Position numbers and translations under genes: made by a program. From Phycisphaerales bacterium (lineage in GTDB: Bacteria; Planctomycetota; Phycisphaerae; Tepidisphaerales; Tepidisphaeraceae): a stretch of DNA of 7,137 bases. The notes under the pieces are model-generated. The model ran no database searches. It was not told the DNA's origin and saw only the letters and a program-made list of their open reading frames with translations. How positions within the stretch are numbered: the first letter of the stretch is position 1; every line of letters starts with the position of its first letter. The stretch lies in the NCBI GenBank assembly GCA_028288905.1, contig JAQGHJ010000354.1:1-7137 (forward strand), read 5' to 3'. Shown in pieces: positions 1 through 6,142 of this stretch.

Positions 1-24
1 CGACCAGATCACTCTTGCGGCCAT
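1..24 (-). CDS. Start of a ParE/RelE-family toxin (partial)
   Basis: Only the first eight codons are inside the window and read MAARVIWS. That opening, a short basic start followed by V-I-W-S, is typical of ParE/RelE-type toxins, which begin with a beta strand of the form 'xxRVxWSpeA'. The ATG lies inside the 3' end of the preceding antitoxin frame: the antitoxin stop TGA is at 9-11 and the toxin start at 22-24, a 16-base overlap in a different frame. Such overlap is common in type II toxin-antitoxin pairs and implies translational coupling. Family members act as ribosome-dependent mRNA endonucleases (RelE) or gyrase poisons (ParE); which applies here cannot be told. The call rests on eight residues plus context, so it is moderate at best. 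Confidence 0.5.
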
Positions 25-195
25 CGCTTCATCCGCTCGATGACCTGCTGGTGTTCGACCCCGCGCCCCTCATCAATTGACTTCAACCCCTTCTCGACCT
101 TGCGCATCACGTAGAGGCGGTACTGCATCTCTTCGACGACGCCCTCGTCGGGCAGGTAATCGACCAGCTTTGTGAAGCTGTTCCTTGACGTTCAT
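9..195 (-). pseudogene. Antitoxin of a type II toxin-antitoxin pair, frameshifted
   Basis: Reading leftward, an ATG at 193-195 is preceded by GGGAGA with a 10-base gap, a good ribosome binding site. It starts MNVKEQLHK, then the frame is lost. Removing one A from the AAA at 169-171 restores a continuous product of about 61 residues: after KEQLHK it continues LVDYLPDEGVVEEMQYRLY, then a lysine-rich stretch with KGLKSIDEGRG, ending ERMKRWPQE before TGA at 9-11. A 'KEQLHxLVDxLP' opening and a C-terminal 'GLxxIdeGRxVxxxxVxxRMxRW' pattern are typical of small antitoxins encoded before ParE/RelE toxins, and a toxin-like start overlaps the 3' end. Without correction, translation from the ATG stops at 73-75 after 40 residues. 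Read-out: a decayed antitoxin, a sequencing or assembly error, or less likely an internal start at the ATG at 126-128 giving a 39-residue C-terminal piece. The exact antitoxin family is not certain. Confidence 0.6.
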
Positions 196-260
196 CGCCG
201 TATTGTCTCCCGCGGAGGGCGGGGAAGGCAACGGGTGCCAGGGGTAAGTCGCTCAATGAA

Positions 261-288
261 GAAGGGGCGGCCCGGCGGCCGCCCCTTC
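261..288 (-). terminator. Hairpin terminator of ppdK
   Basis: A perfect 12-bp inverted repeat (GAAGGGGCGGCC, 4-base loop, GGCCGCCCCTTC) lies 27 bases downstream of the ppdK stop codon. Read on the minus strand the stem is followed by TTCATTG, a weak T-rich stretch rather than a full T tract. The position and stability support intrinsic termination of ppdK. It also separates ppdK from the downstream toxin-antitoxin pair on the same strand, suggesting they are not co-transcribed. Confidence 0.75.
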
Positions 289-315
289 GCGTCAAAGCTG
301 AATCATCGGGACGAC

Positions 316-3111
316 CTACTTCTTACCCTTCGCCCCCGCCGTCGCCTTGCCTTGCTTGATCGCCGCGTGGGCGGCGGCCAGCCGGGCGATCGGGACGCGG
401 AACGGGCTGCAGCTGACGTAGTTCAGCCCGACCTTGTGGCAGAACTCGACGCTCTTGGGGTCCCCGCCGTGCTCGCCGCAGATCCCGCACTTGAGGTCGG
501 GCTTCGTCTGCCGCCCGAGCTTGACGGCCATGTCGACCAGCTTGCCGACGCCGCCGACGTCCAGGCTCTGGAACGGGTCGCGGGGCAGGATCTCCTTCTT
601 CACGTACTCCGGCAGGAACACGCCGGCGTCGTCCCGGCTATACCCGAACGTCATCTGCGTCAGGTCGTTCGTGCCGAAGCTGAAGAACTCGGCCGTCTGG
701 GCCATCTCGTCGGCCGTGATCGCCGCCCGCGGGACCTCGATCATCGTCCCGTACAGGTACTCGACCGTCGTCTTCTTCTCGGCGAACACGGCCGCGGCCG
801 TCGCCTCGGTAACCTTCTTCAGGTAGTCGAGCTCCTCCTTCGTGCCGGCCAGCGGGATCATGATCTCCGGCAGAACGACGACCCGCTGCTTCTTGGCCTC
901 GATCGCCGCTTCCAGGATCGCCCGGACCTGCATCTCCAGGATCTCGGGGTACGTGATCGCCAGCCGGTCGCCGCGGTGCCCGAGCATCGGGTTCGACTCG
1001 TGCAGCTGCTCGACCCGGCCCTTGACCTCGGCCAGCGTCTTGCCGAGCGCGTCGGCCAGCGCCTGCTGGTCCTTCGTGTTGTGGGGCAGGAACTCGTGCA
1101 GCGGCGGGTCGAGCAGCCGGATCGTCACCGGCAGCCCCTTCATCGCCTTGAAGATGCCGACGAAGTCGTCCCGCTGGTACGGCAGCAGCTTGGCCAGCGC
1201 CGTCTTGCGGCTCTCCACGTCGGTCGCGAGGATCATCTCGCGCATGTGGTGGATCCGCTCCGGGTCGAAGAACATATGCTCGGTCCGGGTCAGGCCGATG
1301 CCCTCCGCCCCGAAGTTCCGGGCCACCTCCGCGTCGTGCGGGGTGTCGGCGTTCGTCCGCACCTTCAGCGTCCGGTGCTTGTCCGCCAGCAGCATGAGCT
1401 GCTTGAACGGGCCGGTCAGGCTGGCCTCGACCGTCGGCACCTGCCCGCGGTAGACCTCGCCGGTCCCGCCGTCGAGCGAGATGAAGTCGTCGTTGCTGTA
1501 CACCTTGCCGTCGACGGTCAGCGTGCGGGCGGCGGCGTCGATGTGCAGGCTGCCGGCCCCGGCCACGCACGGCGTGCCCATGCCGCGGGCGACGACGGCC
1601 GCGTGGCTCGTCATCCCGCCCGTGCTGGTCAGGATGCCCTCGGCCACGTGCATGCCGCCGATGTCGGCCGGCTCCGTCTCGCGGCGGACGAGGATGATCT
1701 TCTCGCCCTTGCCGACCCGCTCCTCGGCTTCTTCAGCCGTGAAGGCCATCTTGCCGACGGCCGCCCCCGGGCTGGCCGGGAGGCCCTTGGCGATCACGTC
1801 CTTCGGGAACCCGGGATTGAACGTCGGGTGCAGGAGCTGGTCGAGGCTGGCCGGGTCGACCCGCAGGATCGCGGTCGTCTCGTCGATCAGCTTCTCCTTC
1901 AGCATCTCCATCGCGATCCGGACGGCGGCCGGGGCGGTCCGCTTGCCGTTCCGCGTCTGGAGCATGTACAGCGTGCCCCGCTCGATCGTGAACTCGAAGT
2001 CCTGCACGTCCTTGTACCGGGCCTCGAGCCGGTCCTTGACGACGAGCAGCTCCTTCCAGCCCTTCTTGCTCCACTTGCCCATCTCGGTCTTGCACTCGAG
2101 CGGGGTGCGGATGCCGGCGACCACGTCCTCGCCCTGGGCGTTCACCAGGAACTCGCCGTAGAACACGTTCTCGCCAGTGCTCGGGTCCCGGGTGAACGCC
2201 ACGCCGGTCGCGCAGTCGTCGCCCATGTTCCCGAACACCATCGCCTGGACGTTGACGGCGGTCCCGAGCAGCCCGCGGATCTCGTTGATCTCGCGGTACC
2301 GGATCGCCCGGTCGCCCATCCAGCTCTTGAACACAGCCTCGATCGCCATCGCCAGCTGCTGGAACGGGTCGGTCGGGAAGTCGACGCCGACGTGCTCGGC
2401 GTACACCTTCTTGTACCGGGCGACCACCTCCTTCAGCCCGCCGGCGTCGAGGTCGGTGTCGAGCTCGACGCCCTTGTCCGCCTTCACGGCCGACAGCTCG
2501 GTCTCGAAGTGGTGGTGGTCGACCCCCATGACGGTGTCGCCGTACATGTTGATCAGCCGGCGGTAGCTGTCGTAGGCGAACCGGTCGTTGCCGGTCAGAT
2601 CGGCCATGCCTTGCACGACCGTGTCGTTCAGGCCGATGTTCAGCACCGTGTCCATCATGCCCGGCATCGAGTCCTTGGCGCCGGACCGGCAGGCGAGGAG
2701 CAGCGGGTTCTTCGGGTCGCCGAACCGCTTACCGGTCGCCTTCTCGACCCGGGCCAGGTGCAGCTTGACCTCGTCGAGCAGCCCGGCCGGCAGCCGCTGG
2801 CCGCCGTCGTTGTACTCCTTGCACGTCGCGGTCGAGATCGTGAAGCCCGGGGGGACCGGCAGCCCGGCCAGGGTCATGTCGGCGAGGTTCGCGCCCTTGC
2901 CGCCGAGCAGGTCGCGCATCGTCACGTTACCCTCGGCCTTGCCGGCGCCGAAGAAGTAGACCCGCTTGGTGGCGGCGGCCCGCGGGTTGGCGGCGGCCGG
3001 CTTGCCCTTGCGGGCGGTGGTGGCTTTGGCGGCCGCCTTGGCGATCTTGGGCGAAACGGGGCGGGCGGCCGCGCGGGCGGGGGCCGGCTTGGCTTTGGTC
3101 TTCATGGCCAT
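316..3111 (-). CDS. ppdK: Pyruvate, phosphate dikinase
   Basis: This cytoplasmic enzyme interconverts pyruvate + ATP + phosphate with PEP + AMP + pyrophosphate. The 931-residue product has all parts in order. The ATP-grasp domain includes VYFFGAGKAEGN at 51-62, GGKGANLADM at 70-79 and the CRSGAKDSMPGMMDTVLN block at 141-158. The swivelling phosphohistidine domain has GGMTSHAAVVARGMG at 498-512, with catalytic His503 and Thr501, the position phosphorylated by PDRP regulators in plants and some bacteria. The C-terminal PEP/pyruvate barrel has GLTRTEHMFF at 606-615, SFGTNDLTQMTFGYSRDDAG at 811-830 and GICGEHGGDP at 876-885, with catalytic Cys878. The core matches the usual 870-890 residues; the extra length is a basic Ala/Lys/Pro tail at 1-48 and a short Lys-rich C-terminus (KGKK end). 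Start: ATG at 3109-3111 with GGAGAGAG 9 bases upstream (an ATG two codons later is possible). No ATG, GTG or TTG codon lies between residue 3 and the conserved core, so the tail is probably translated. It is transcribed alone, from a promoter near 3463-3490 to a hairpin at 261-288. Direction (gluconeogenic or glycolytic) cannot be told. Confidence 0.98.
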   Translation of the reverse strand: MAMKTKAKPAPARAAARPVSPKIAKAAAKATTARKGKPAAANPRAAATKRVYFFGAGKAEGNVTMRDLLGGKGANLADMTLAGLPVPPGFTISTATCKEYNDGGQRLPAGLLDEVKLHLARVEKATGKRFGDPKNPLLLACRSGAKDSMPGMMDTVLNIGLNDTVVQGMADLTGNDRFAYDSYRRLINMYGDTVMGVDHHHFETELSAVKADKGVELDTDLDAGGLKEVVARYKKVYAEHVGVDFPTDPFQQLAMAIEAVFKSWMGDRAIRYREINEIRGLLGTAVNVQAMVFGNMGDDCATGVAFTRDPSTGENVFYGEFLVNAQGEDVVAGIRTPLECKTEMGKWSKKGWKELLVVKDRLEARYKDVQDFEFTIERGTLYMLQTRNGKRTAPAAVRIAMEMLKEKLIDETTAILRVDPASLDQLLHPTFNPGFPKDVIAKGLPASPGAAVGKMAFTAEEAEERVGKGEKIILVRRETEPADIGGMHVAEGILTSTGGMTSHAAVVARGMGTPCVAGAGSLHIDAAARTLTVDGKVYSNDDFISLDGGTGEVYRGQVPTVEASLTGPFKQLMLLADKHRTLKVRTNADTPHDAEVARNFGAEGIGLTRTEHMFFDPERIHHMREMILATDVESRKTALAKLLPYQRDDFVGIFKAMKGLPVTIRLLDPPLHEFLPHNTKDQQALADALGKTLAEVKGRVEQLHESNPMLGHRGDRLAITYPEILEMQVRAILEAAIEAKKQRVVVLPEIMIPLAGTKEELDYLKKVTEATAAAVFAEKKTTVEYLYGTMIEVPRAAITADEMAQTAEFFSFGTNDLTQMTFGYSRDDAGVFLPEYVKKEILPRDPFQSLDVGGVGKLVDMAVKLGRQTKPDLKCGICGEHGGDPKSVEFCHKVGLNYVSCSPFRVPIARLAAAHAAIKQGKATAGAKGKK

Positions 3112-3120
3112 GGTCGTGGT

Positions 3121-3128
3121 CTCTCTCC
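3121..3128 (-). promoter_or_regulatory. Ribosome binding site of ppdK
   Basis: On the minus strand GGAGAGAG lies 9 bases before the ATG at 3109-3111 and 15 before the second in-frame ATG. The spacing favours the first ATG, and so supports translation of the full basic N-terminal tail. Confidence 0.75.
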
Positions 3129-3374
3129 GGGTCTATGCGGTGCGTGACCGCGGTGCGTCGAACGGGTGGTGCGGTTGACGCCGGGGCGACGGAACGGTGC
3201 CGGGCGCGCCGCGCGATCGTCGCGAGGGTGGCGGCGGAGGTGGGGCCTCGGCGCGGGGGCCGGGCCGTCGGCGGCGGCGGTCGTTCGTGTCACCTGTGGC
3301 CCGACGTCGGTCGGGCGTTCCCGAACGCGTGTCAGGTGTGCGTCGCGTGCGCCGGTGGGAACAGCCGTCCCCGT

Positions 3375-3407
3375 CGGGCCGCCGCCACCGGCGGCGCGGG
3401 CGGCCCG
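3375..3407 (-). other. GC-rich stem-loop in the ppdK leader
   Basis: A perfect 9-bp inverted repeat (CGGGCCGCC at 3375-3383, GGCGGCCCG at 3399-3407) encloses a 15-base loop. A competing inner stem, GCCGCC at 3381-3386 with GGCGGC at 3390-3395, shares bases with it. It lies inside the transcript predicted from the promoter at 3463-3490. In such GC-rich DNA hairpins arise easily, so a regulatory role is only a possibility. Nearby are a 10-base palindrome CCGACGTCGG (3301-3310) and a GCGTTC/GAACGC repeat just after it. Confidence 0.35.
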
Positions 3408-3462
3408 CGTTCTACACGTCCTCACCGAGGCGGTTGGGATCTGCGCGTGCAGGAAGGGCGGA

Positions 3463-3490
3463 AGTATAGGGGCGGCCGAAACCGTGTCAA
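3463..3490 (-). promoter_or_regulatory. Sigma-70-type promoter, probably for ppdK
   Basis: Read on the minus strand, TTGACA (3485-3490) is a perfect -35 box and TATACT (3463-3468) matches five of six bases of the -10 consensus, separated by 16 bases. In this GC-rich setting such a match is unlikely to be chance. Transcription would start near 3456, leaving a leader of about 345 bases before the ppdK start codon. No convincing leader gene was found in that stretch, so ppdK is the most likely target. A second promoter closer to the gene is not excluded. Confidence 0.7.
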
Positions 3491-3649
3491 TTTCGCCCGC
3501 CGACGACCCACACACGACCGGTTGCGGTCGGTCCGCCGCCCGCGCACCGTCCGTGCCCGCCGTTCACGTGGGCGGCCGACCAGTCGGGGCGGAATCGAGC
3601 TGACCGATCGACCTTTCCTCCTCACGACCGTGATGAAGGAGAGACCTCC

Positions 3650-3671
3650 AGCCCGGTTCACGCGCCGGGCT
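3650..3671. repeat. Short inverted repeat
   Basis: AGCCCGG (3650-3656) and CCGGGCT (3665-3671) form a 7-bp perfect stem with an 8-base loop. There is no T tract on either side and no adjacent gene end, so it is not an obvious terminator. Chance occurrence in GC-rich DNA is possible. Confidence 0.35.
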
Positions 3672-3730
3672 CCGCATGGCCTGAAGCACCCGGCCCGGCT
3701 GTCGCGGGGCGGGCGGAAGTTTTGGGTCCC

Positions 3731-3754
3731 GCGGACATGCGTCACAATGTCCGC
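3731..3754. repeat. Inverted repeat with GGACAT/ATGTCC core
   Basis: GCGGACAT (3731-3738) and ATGTCCGC (3747-3754) are perfect 8-bp arms separated by 8 bases. The spacing would place like faces of an operator about 1.5 turns apart, so a dimeric regulator site is one reading and a small RNA hairpin another. The 7-base arm CGGACAT is identical to the inner arm of the longer palindrome at 6077-6114, which is why it is listed. Confidence 0.4.
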
Positions 3755-4027
3755 AAGTTATCGGACCGAGGTGGCCGTTCCACGCCAACCGGTCGGTGAC
3801 ATAACACGCGGCGTGGTCGGGGTAGTTCACTACACACCGCCTTGCGGGACAGCAGCTTGCTGGCGGGCGGGGCAGTCAGCGTCGATCCTCTGGCCCGGAG
3901 GCGGTGCTCGGCGGAGCCGACTGCGGCACCGGTTTCGCGTCGGTTCGCGTCGGATCCGGTCGGTCGCGACGGGCCTGGAGTTTGGCCCGGAACAAAACAA
4001 ATTGTACGGTGAGGGTGAACACCGAAC

Positions 4028-4032
4028 GGAGG
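4028..4032 (+). promoter_or_regulatory. Ribosome binding site fixing a TTG start
   Basis: GGAGG lies 6 bases before the TTG at 4039-4041. The in-frame GTG codons upstream (3904, 4009, 4015) lack a comparable site at proper distance, so this motif decides the start of the small membrane-anchored protein. Confidence 0.7.
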
Positions 4033-4038
4033 CCGAGG

Positions 4039-4386
4039 TTGATCAAAACCTTCTTGATCTTAGTGCTGGGGGCGGCCCTGCTGGTGGCGGGCGTCGTCAC
4101 GCGGCCGTCGGAGCGGAGCGCCGCGGCGTTCCTGTCCGACGGCCGCCAGCCGGCCGCCGCCGCCCCGCAGTCGATGGGGGAGACGATCCGCGACGCGATC
4201 GTCAAGTCGGCCGGCCCGCTGAGGGACGGCGTGCCGGACGGGTACGAGTTCAAGGACCGCGTGCTCTGGGTCGACGTGTACCGGGACGGCCGGCCGGCGT
4301 ACACCGGCGTGCTGTCGCACTGGTTCAAGCTCGACCCGCCGAAGGCGGACGCCGGCAAGAGCGACTCGAAACTCGCCGCCCGGTGA
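4039..4386 (+). CDS. Small membrane-anchored protein, DUF4359-like
   Basis: From the TTG start the product has 115 residues: MIKTFLILVLGAALLVAGVV, a single hydrophobic segment (about 3-20) that could be a signal anchor or uncleaved signal peptide, then RPSERSAAAFLSDGR, a Pro/Ala-rich link, and a C-terminal part with YEFKDRVLWVDVYRDGR followed by PAYTGVLSHWFKL and a charged tail. An N-terminal membrane segment, a following 'xPSxxxxxxFL' and a late 'YxGxxxxxFxL' motif resemble the DUF4359 type of small proteins, whose function is unknown. The resemblance is from memory of the pattern and needs a profile search. There are two lysine-rich stretches but no cysteine for a lipoprotein box. The bulk probably lies outside the cytoplasmic membrane. 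The gene stands alone on its strand, convergent with the flippase gene (39-base gap, no hairpin seen). Earlier GTG starts would add up to 45 unrelated-looking residues ahead of the membrane segment. Confidence 0.65.
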   Translation: MIKTFLILVLGAALLVAGVVTRPSERSAAAFLSDGRQPAAAAPQSMGETIRDAIVKSAGPLRDGVPDGYEFKDRVLWVDVYRDGRPAYTGVLSHWFKLDPPKADAGKSDSKLAAR

Positions 4387-4425
4387 CCGCTGGCCGCCCG
4401 TCGCTCCTGCCCCCGACGCCGCCAC

Positions 4426-6042
4426 CTAGTCCGCCCACCGCGGCGTCGCGGCCCGCTCCCGCCGAAGCGTCCGCAGCACGTACCACGGCATCCACACCCC
4501 CGCCCGGGCGACGACGACCACAACGGTCGCCAGCACCACGCCCCGCAACCCCCACCCGAACCCGGCCGCGAACGTGACGGCGAGCGCGACGTTCGCCGCC
4601 CCGGCGATCAATGCCGACACCGTCAGCGCCCGCACCCGCCCCGTGCCGAGCAAGACCGATCGGCCGACGGCCGCCGTGCCGCCGACGACCGTGTGGACCA
4701 GCACCAGCGGCAGGATCGCCCGCGTCTCCGGCATCCCATTGCCCAGCCACAGGGTGAACAGCGGCCCGGCGAACGCGAACGTCGCTACGGCCGCCGCCGC
4801 GAGCGCGGCACCGCCGGCCAGCGTGCCCCGGACGTAGTACCGGCGGACCGCGGCCAGGTCGCCAGCCGCGTGGGCCGCCGCAACGCGCGGGAACAGCGCC
4901 GCCGCCAGCCCGCCCACCAACAGCAGCAGCGCCCCGTCGATTTGGACGGCCGGTGCGTACGCGATCAGGTCGAATGAGCCGAGCAGCCGGTTGATGACGA
5001 CGTAAGCCGCCGGGGCGTACAGAAAGTCGGCCAGCTGGGCGACGAGGACGCCGGCCCCGAACGTGACCAGGGCCGTTGCCGTCGCCCGCCGGAACCAGGG
5101 GCGGTGGACCCGCGCCGCCGGCGCGAACCGCCGGACCGCCAGCGCCCGGGCGAACAGGACCGCGACCGCAGCCAACATCCAGCACCCGGCGGCCGACGGC
5201 GCGGTCGGCGGGCCGTTCGCCACCACCAGCGCCAGCCAGAGCGCCTCGCCGCCGGCCAGCAGGACGTTGTCGACCGCGAGGCGCCCGCCGGCCTGCAGCG
5301 CGGCCGACATCGGCTCGCCCAAGACGCGCAGCGCCGTCCCGAGGCCGAACGAAATTACGACGGCCTCGGCGTCCCACCGCTGGCCCGACCCCAGGACGTG
5401 GACTTGGTCCACGACGGTCGAGTAACCGTACGCCCCCAACGCCGCGACGATTGTGAACGTCGTCGCCAGGCAAGCACCGGACGAGTAAACGATCTGAAAC
5501 GGGTTGGGCTCGTCGGGGCGTCGGGCAAGGGTCGGCACTTGATATTCGAGAACCGTCGAGCGGGCGGGGGTCGCCGTCCGGCGTACGTCATCGGTCGGGG
5601 CTCTGTCCGGTGGAGCAGCGTCGGGGGCCGTCGGATCGTCGCCCGGCGCTGGGAAGGGTTTGAACGGGGGCGGCGCGGCCAGCATCCGCACCATCGCCGG
5701 CCCGAGCCCGAGGGACGAGTACCCGACCAGCGTGATCGTCCCCCGAAGCAGGACGAGCAGCCCGAAGTCGCCGGGGTGCGGCCCGCGGTAAACGAGGGCG
5801 GACACGCCGGCCCAGGCGGCGATACGGGCAGCCGTCAGGGCGTACCCGCTAGCAACGTCGAGCCCGAGCGAACCGCGGCCTCCGACGGCGTCAGGTGGGA
5901 GTGGCAGCGGCGCGCCGCGAGGAGGGATCGCCGGCGTGCCGGCCGCCGTACCCGACCCGAGCGGTGAAGCGTTACCAGCGGCGGCACCGCCGTCGGCGGC
6001 GGACGGGTGAGCGGGCGGAAGCGAGGCGGCGGAGCGATTCAC
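4426..6042 (-). CDS. Polysaccharide flippase-like membrane protein (MOP superfamily)
   Basis: A 538-residue integral membrane protein resembling Wzx/MurJ-type exporters, which flip lipid-linked saccharides across the cytoplasmic membrane. Roughly twelve hydrophobic segments are visible, near 64-84, 92-122, 185-208, 225-245, 257-277, 285-303, 321-350, 363-385, 403-428, 441-462, 470-493 and 497-522. Family-like pieces are VVINRLLGSFDLIAYAPAVQ (348-367), FPRVAAAHAAGDLAAVRRYY (384-403), LFTLWLG (428-434) and the C-terminal GWGLRGVVLATVV (496-508). Two parts are unusual: a Pro/Ala-rich tail of about 58 residues before the first membrane segment, and a 60-residue hydrophilic, Pro/Asp-rich insert (about 123-182) between the second and third. 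The start is GTG at 6040-6042, because an in-frame stop lies four codons upstream and no later ATG or GTG precedes the first membrane segment; the ribosome binding site is weak (GGTAAG region). It is the last gene of a minus-strand run with a glycosyltransferase, supporting a glycan-export role. Substrate unknown. Confidence 0.85.
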   Translation of the reverse strand: MNRSAASLPPAHPSAADGGAAAGNASPLGSGTAAGTPAIPPRGAPLPLPPDAVGGRGSLGLDVASGYALTAARIAAWAGVSALVYRGPHPGDFGLLVLLRGTITLVGYSSLGLGPAMVRMLAAPPPFKPFPAPGDDPTAPDAAPPDRAPTDDVRRTATPARSTVLEYQVPTLARRPDEPNPFQIVYSSGACLATTFTIVAALGAYGYSTVVDQVHVLGSGQRWDAEAVVISFGLGTALRVLGEPMSAALQAGGRLAVDNVLLAGGEALWLALVVANGPPTAPSAAGCWMLAAVAVLFARALAVRRFAPAARVHRPWFRRATATALVTFGAGVLVAQLADFLYAPAAYVVINRLLGSFDLIAYAPAVQIDGALLLLVGGLAAALFPRVAAAHAAGDLAAVRRYYVRGTLAGGAALAAAAVATFAFAGPLFTLWLGNGMPETRAILPLVLVHTVVGGTAAVGRSVLLGTGRVRALTVSALIAGAANVALAVTFAAGFGWGLRGVVLATVVVVVARAGVWMPWYVLRTLRRERAATPRWAD

Positions 6043-6076
6043 GCTCGCAGCTTACCGTGGTCCTGGAGGCAGGGCT

Positions 6077-6114
6077 TGGGTGGCACGGACATGTACTTAT
6101 GTCCGTGCCACCCA
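6077..6114. repeat. Perfect 16-bp inverted repeat between genes
   Basis: TGGGTGGCACGGACAT (6077-6092) and ATGTCCGTGCCACCCA (6099-6114) are exact reverse complements separated by the 6-base loop GTACTT. It lies 28 bases after the stop of the 55-residue gene and 34 before the GTG of the flippase. No T tract follows on either strand, so it is not a standard intrinsic terminator. It could be an extragenic repeat of the REP type, an mRNA stability or attenuation hairpin between the two genes, or an operator. From memory, very similar 'GTGGCACGGACAT' palindromes recur in planctomycete intergenic DNA, but that could not be verified here. Confidence 0.85.
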
Positions 6115-6142
6115 CACGACGTCACGGCGTTGCCCCCGACAG

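Larger units (their letters stand above)
3491..4038. other. Gene-free region between divergent genes
   Basis: About 550 bases between the ppdK promoter and the small plus-strand gene. I find no credible protein gene: frames open here show mixed codon third positions, lack good ribosome binding sites and have no recognisable motifs. I see no tRNA cloverleaf. It holds two short inverted repeats (3650-3671 and 3731-3754), a 10-base tandem duplication TTCGCGTCGG (3934-3953) and an AT-richer patch near 3990-4008, just upstream of the plus-strand gene, where its promoter may lie. No clear -35/-10 pair is visible there. Confidence 0.6.

Noticed and set aside
196..260. Promoter for the toxin-antitoxin pair (TTGCCT ... 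GACAAT)
   Set aside because: Poor -10 and -35 matches, and the implied start would exclude the RBS from the transcript.
172..3147. A 991-codon open frame on the plus strand opposite ppdK
   Set aside because: It mirrors ppdK almost base for base. GC-rich codon usage removes stops from the antisense frame; the product is Arg/Leu/Val/Asp-rich low-complexity text with no domain, and ppdK is unmistakable on the other strand.
3649..3680. A tRNA T-arm-like stretch (GGTTCACGC within a GC stem)
   Set aside because: The loop is 8 bases, the TTCRA loop pattern is not met, and there is no acceptor, D or anticodon arm at proper spacing.
3564..3830. An 88-codon minus-strand frame with a CGHCDAC cysteine cluster
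   Set aside because: GTG start with only a weak RBS, codon third positions turning mixed after the first third, no recognisable family, and it runs through two inverted repeats. Treated as chance.
3934..3953. Tandem copy of TTCGCGTCGG
   Set aside because: Just two 10-base units in GC-rich DNA; too little to call an iteron, origin or regulatory array.
3135..4577. A 480-codon plus-strand frame spanning the gene-free region and the small membrane protein gene
   Set aside because: Arg/Gly-rich low-complexity translation, overlapping the better-supported 4039-4386 gene in another frame and running into the flippase gene end. No RBS or domain.
4325..5473. A 382-codon minus-strand frame within the flippase gene
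   Set aside because: Same strand but different frame from the flippase, with Gly/Arg-rich text lacking membrane segments; a shadow of the real gene.
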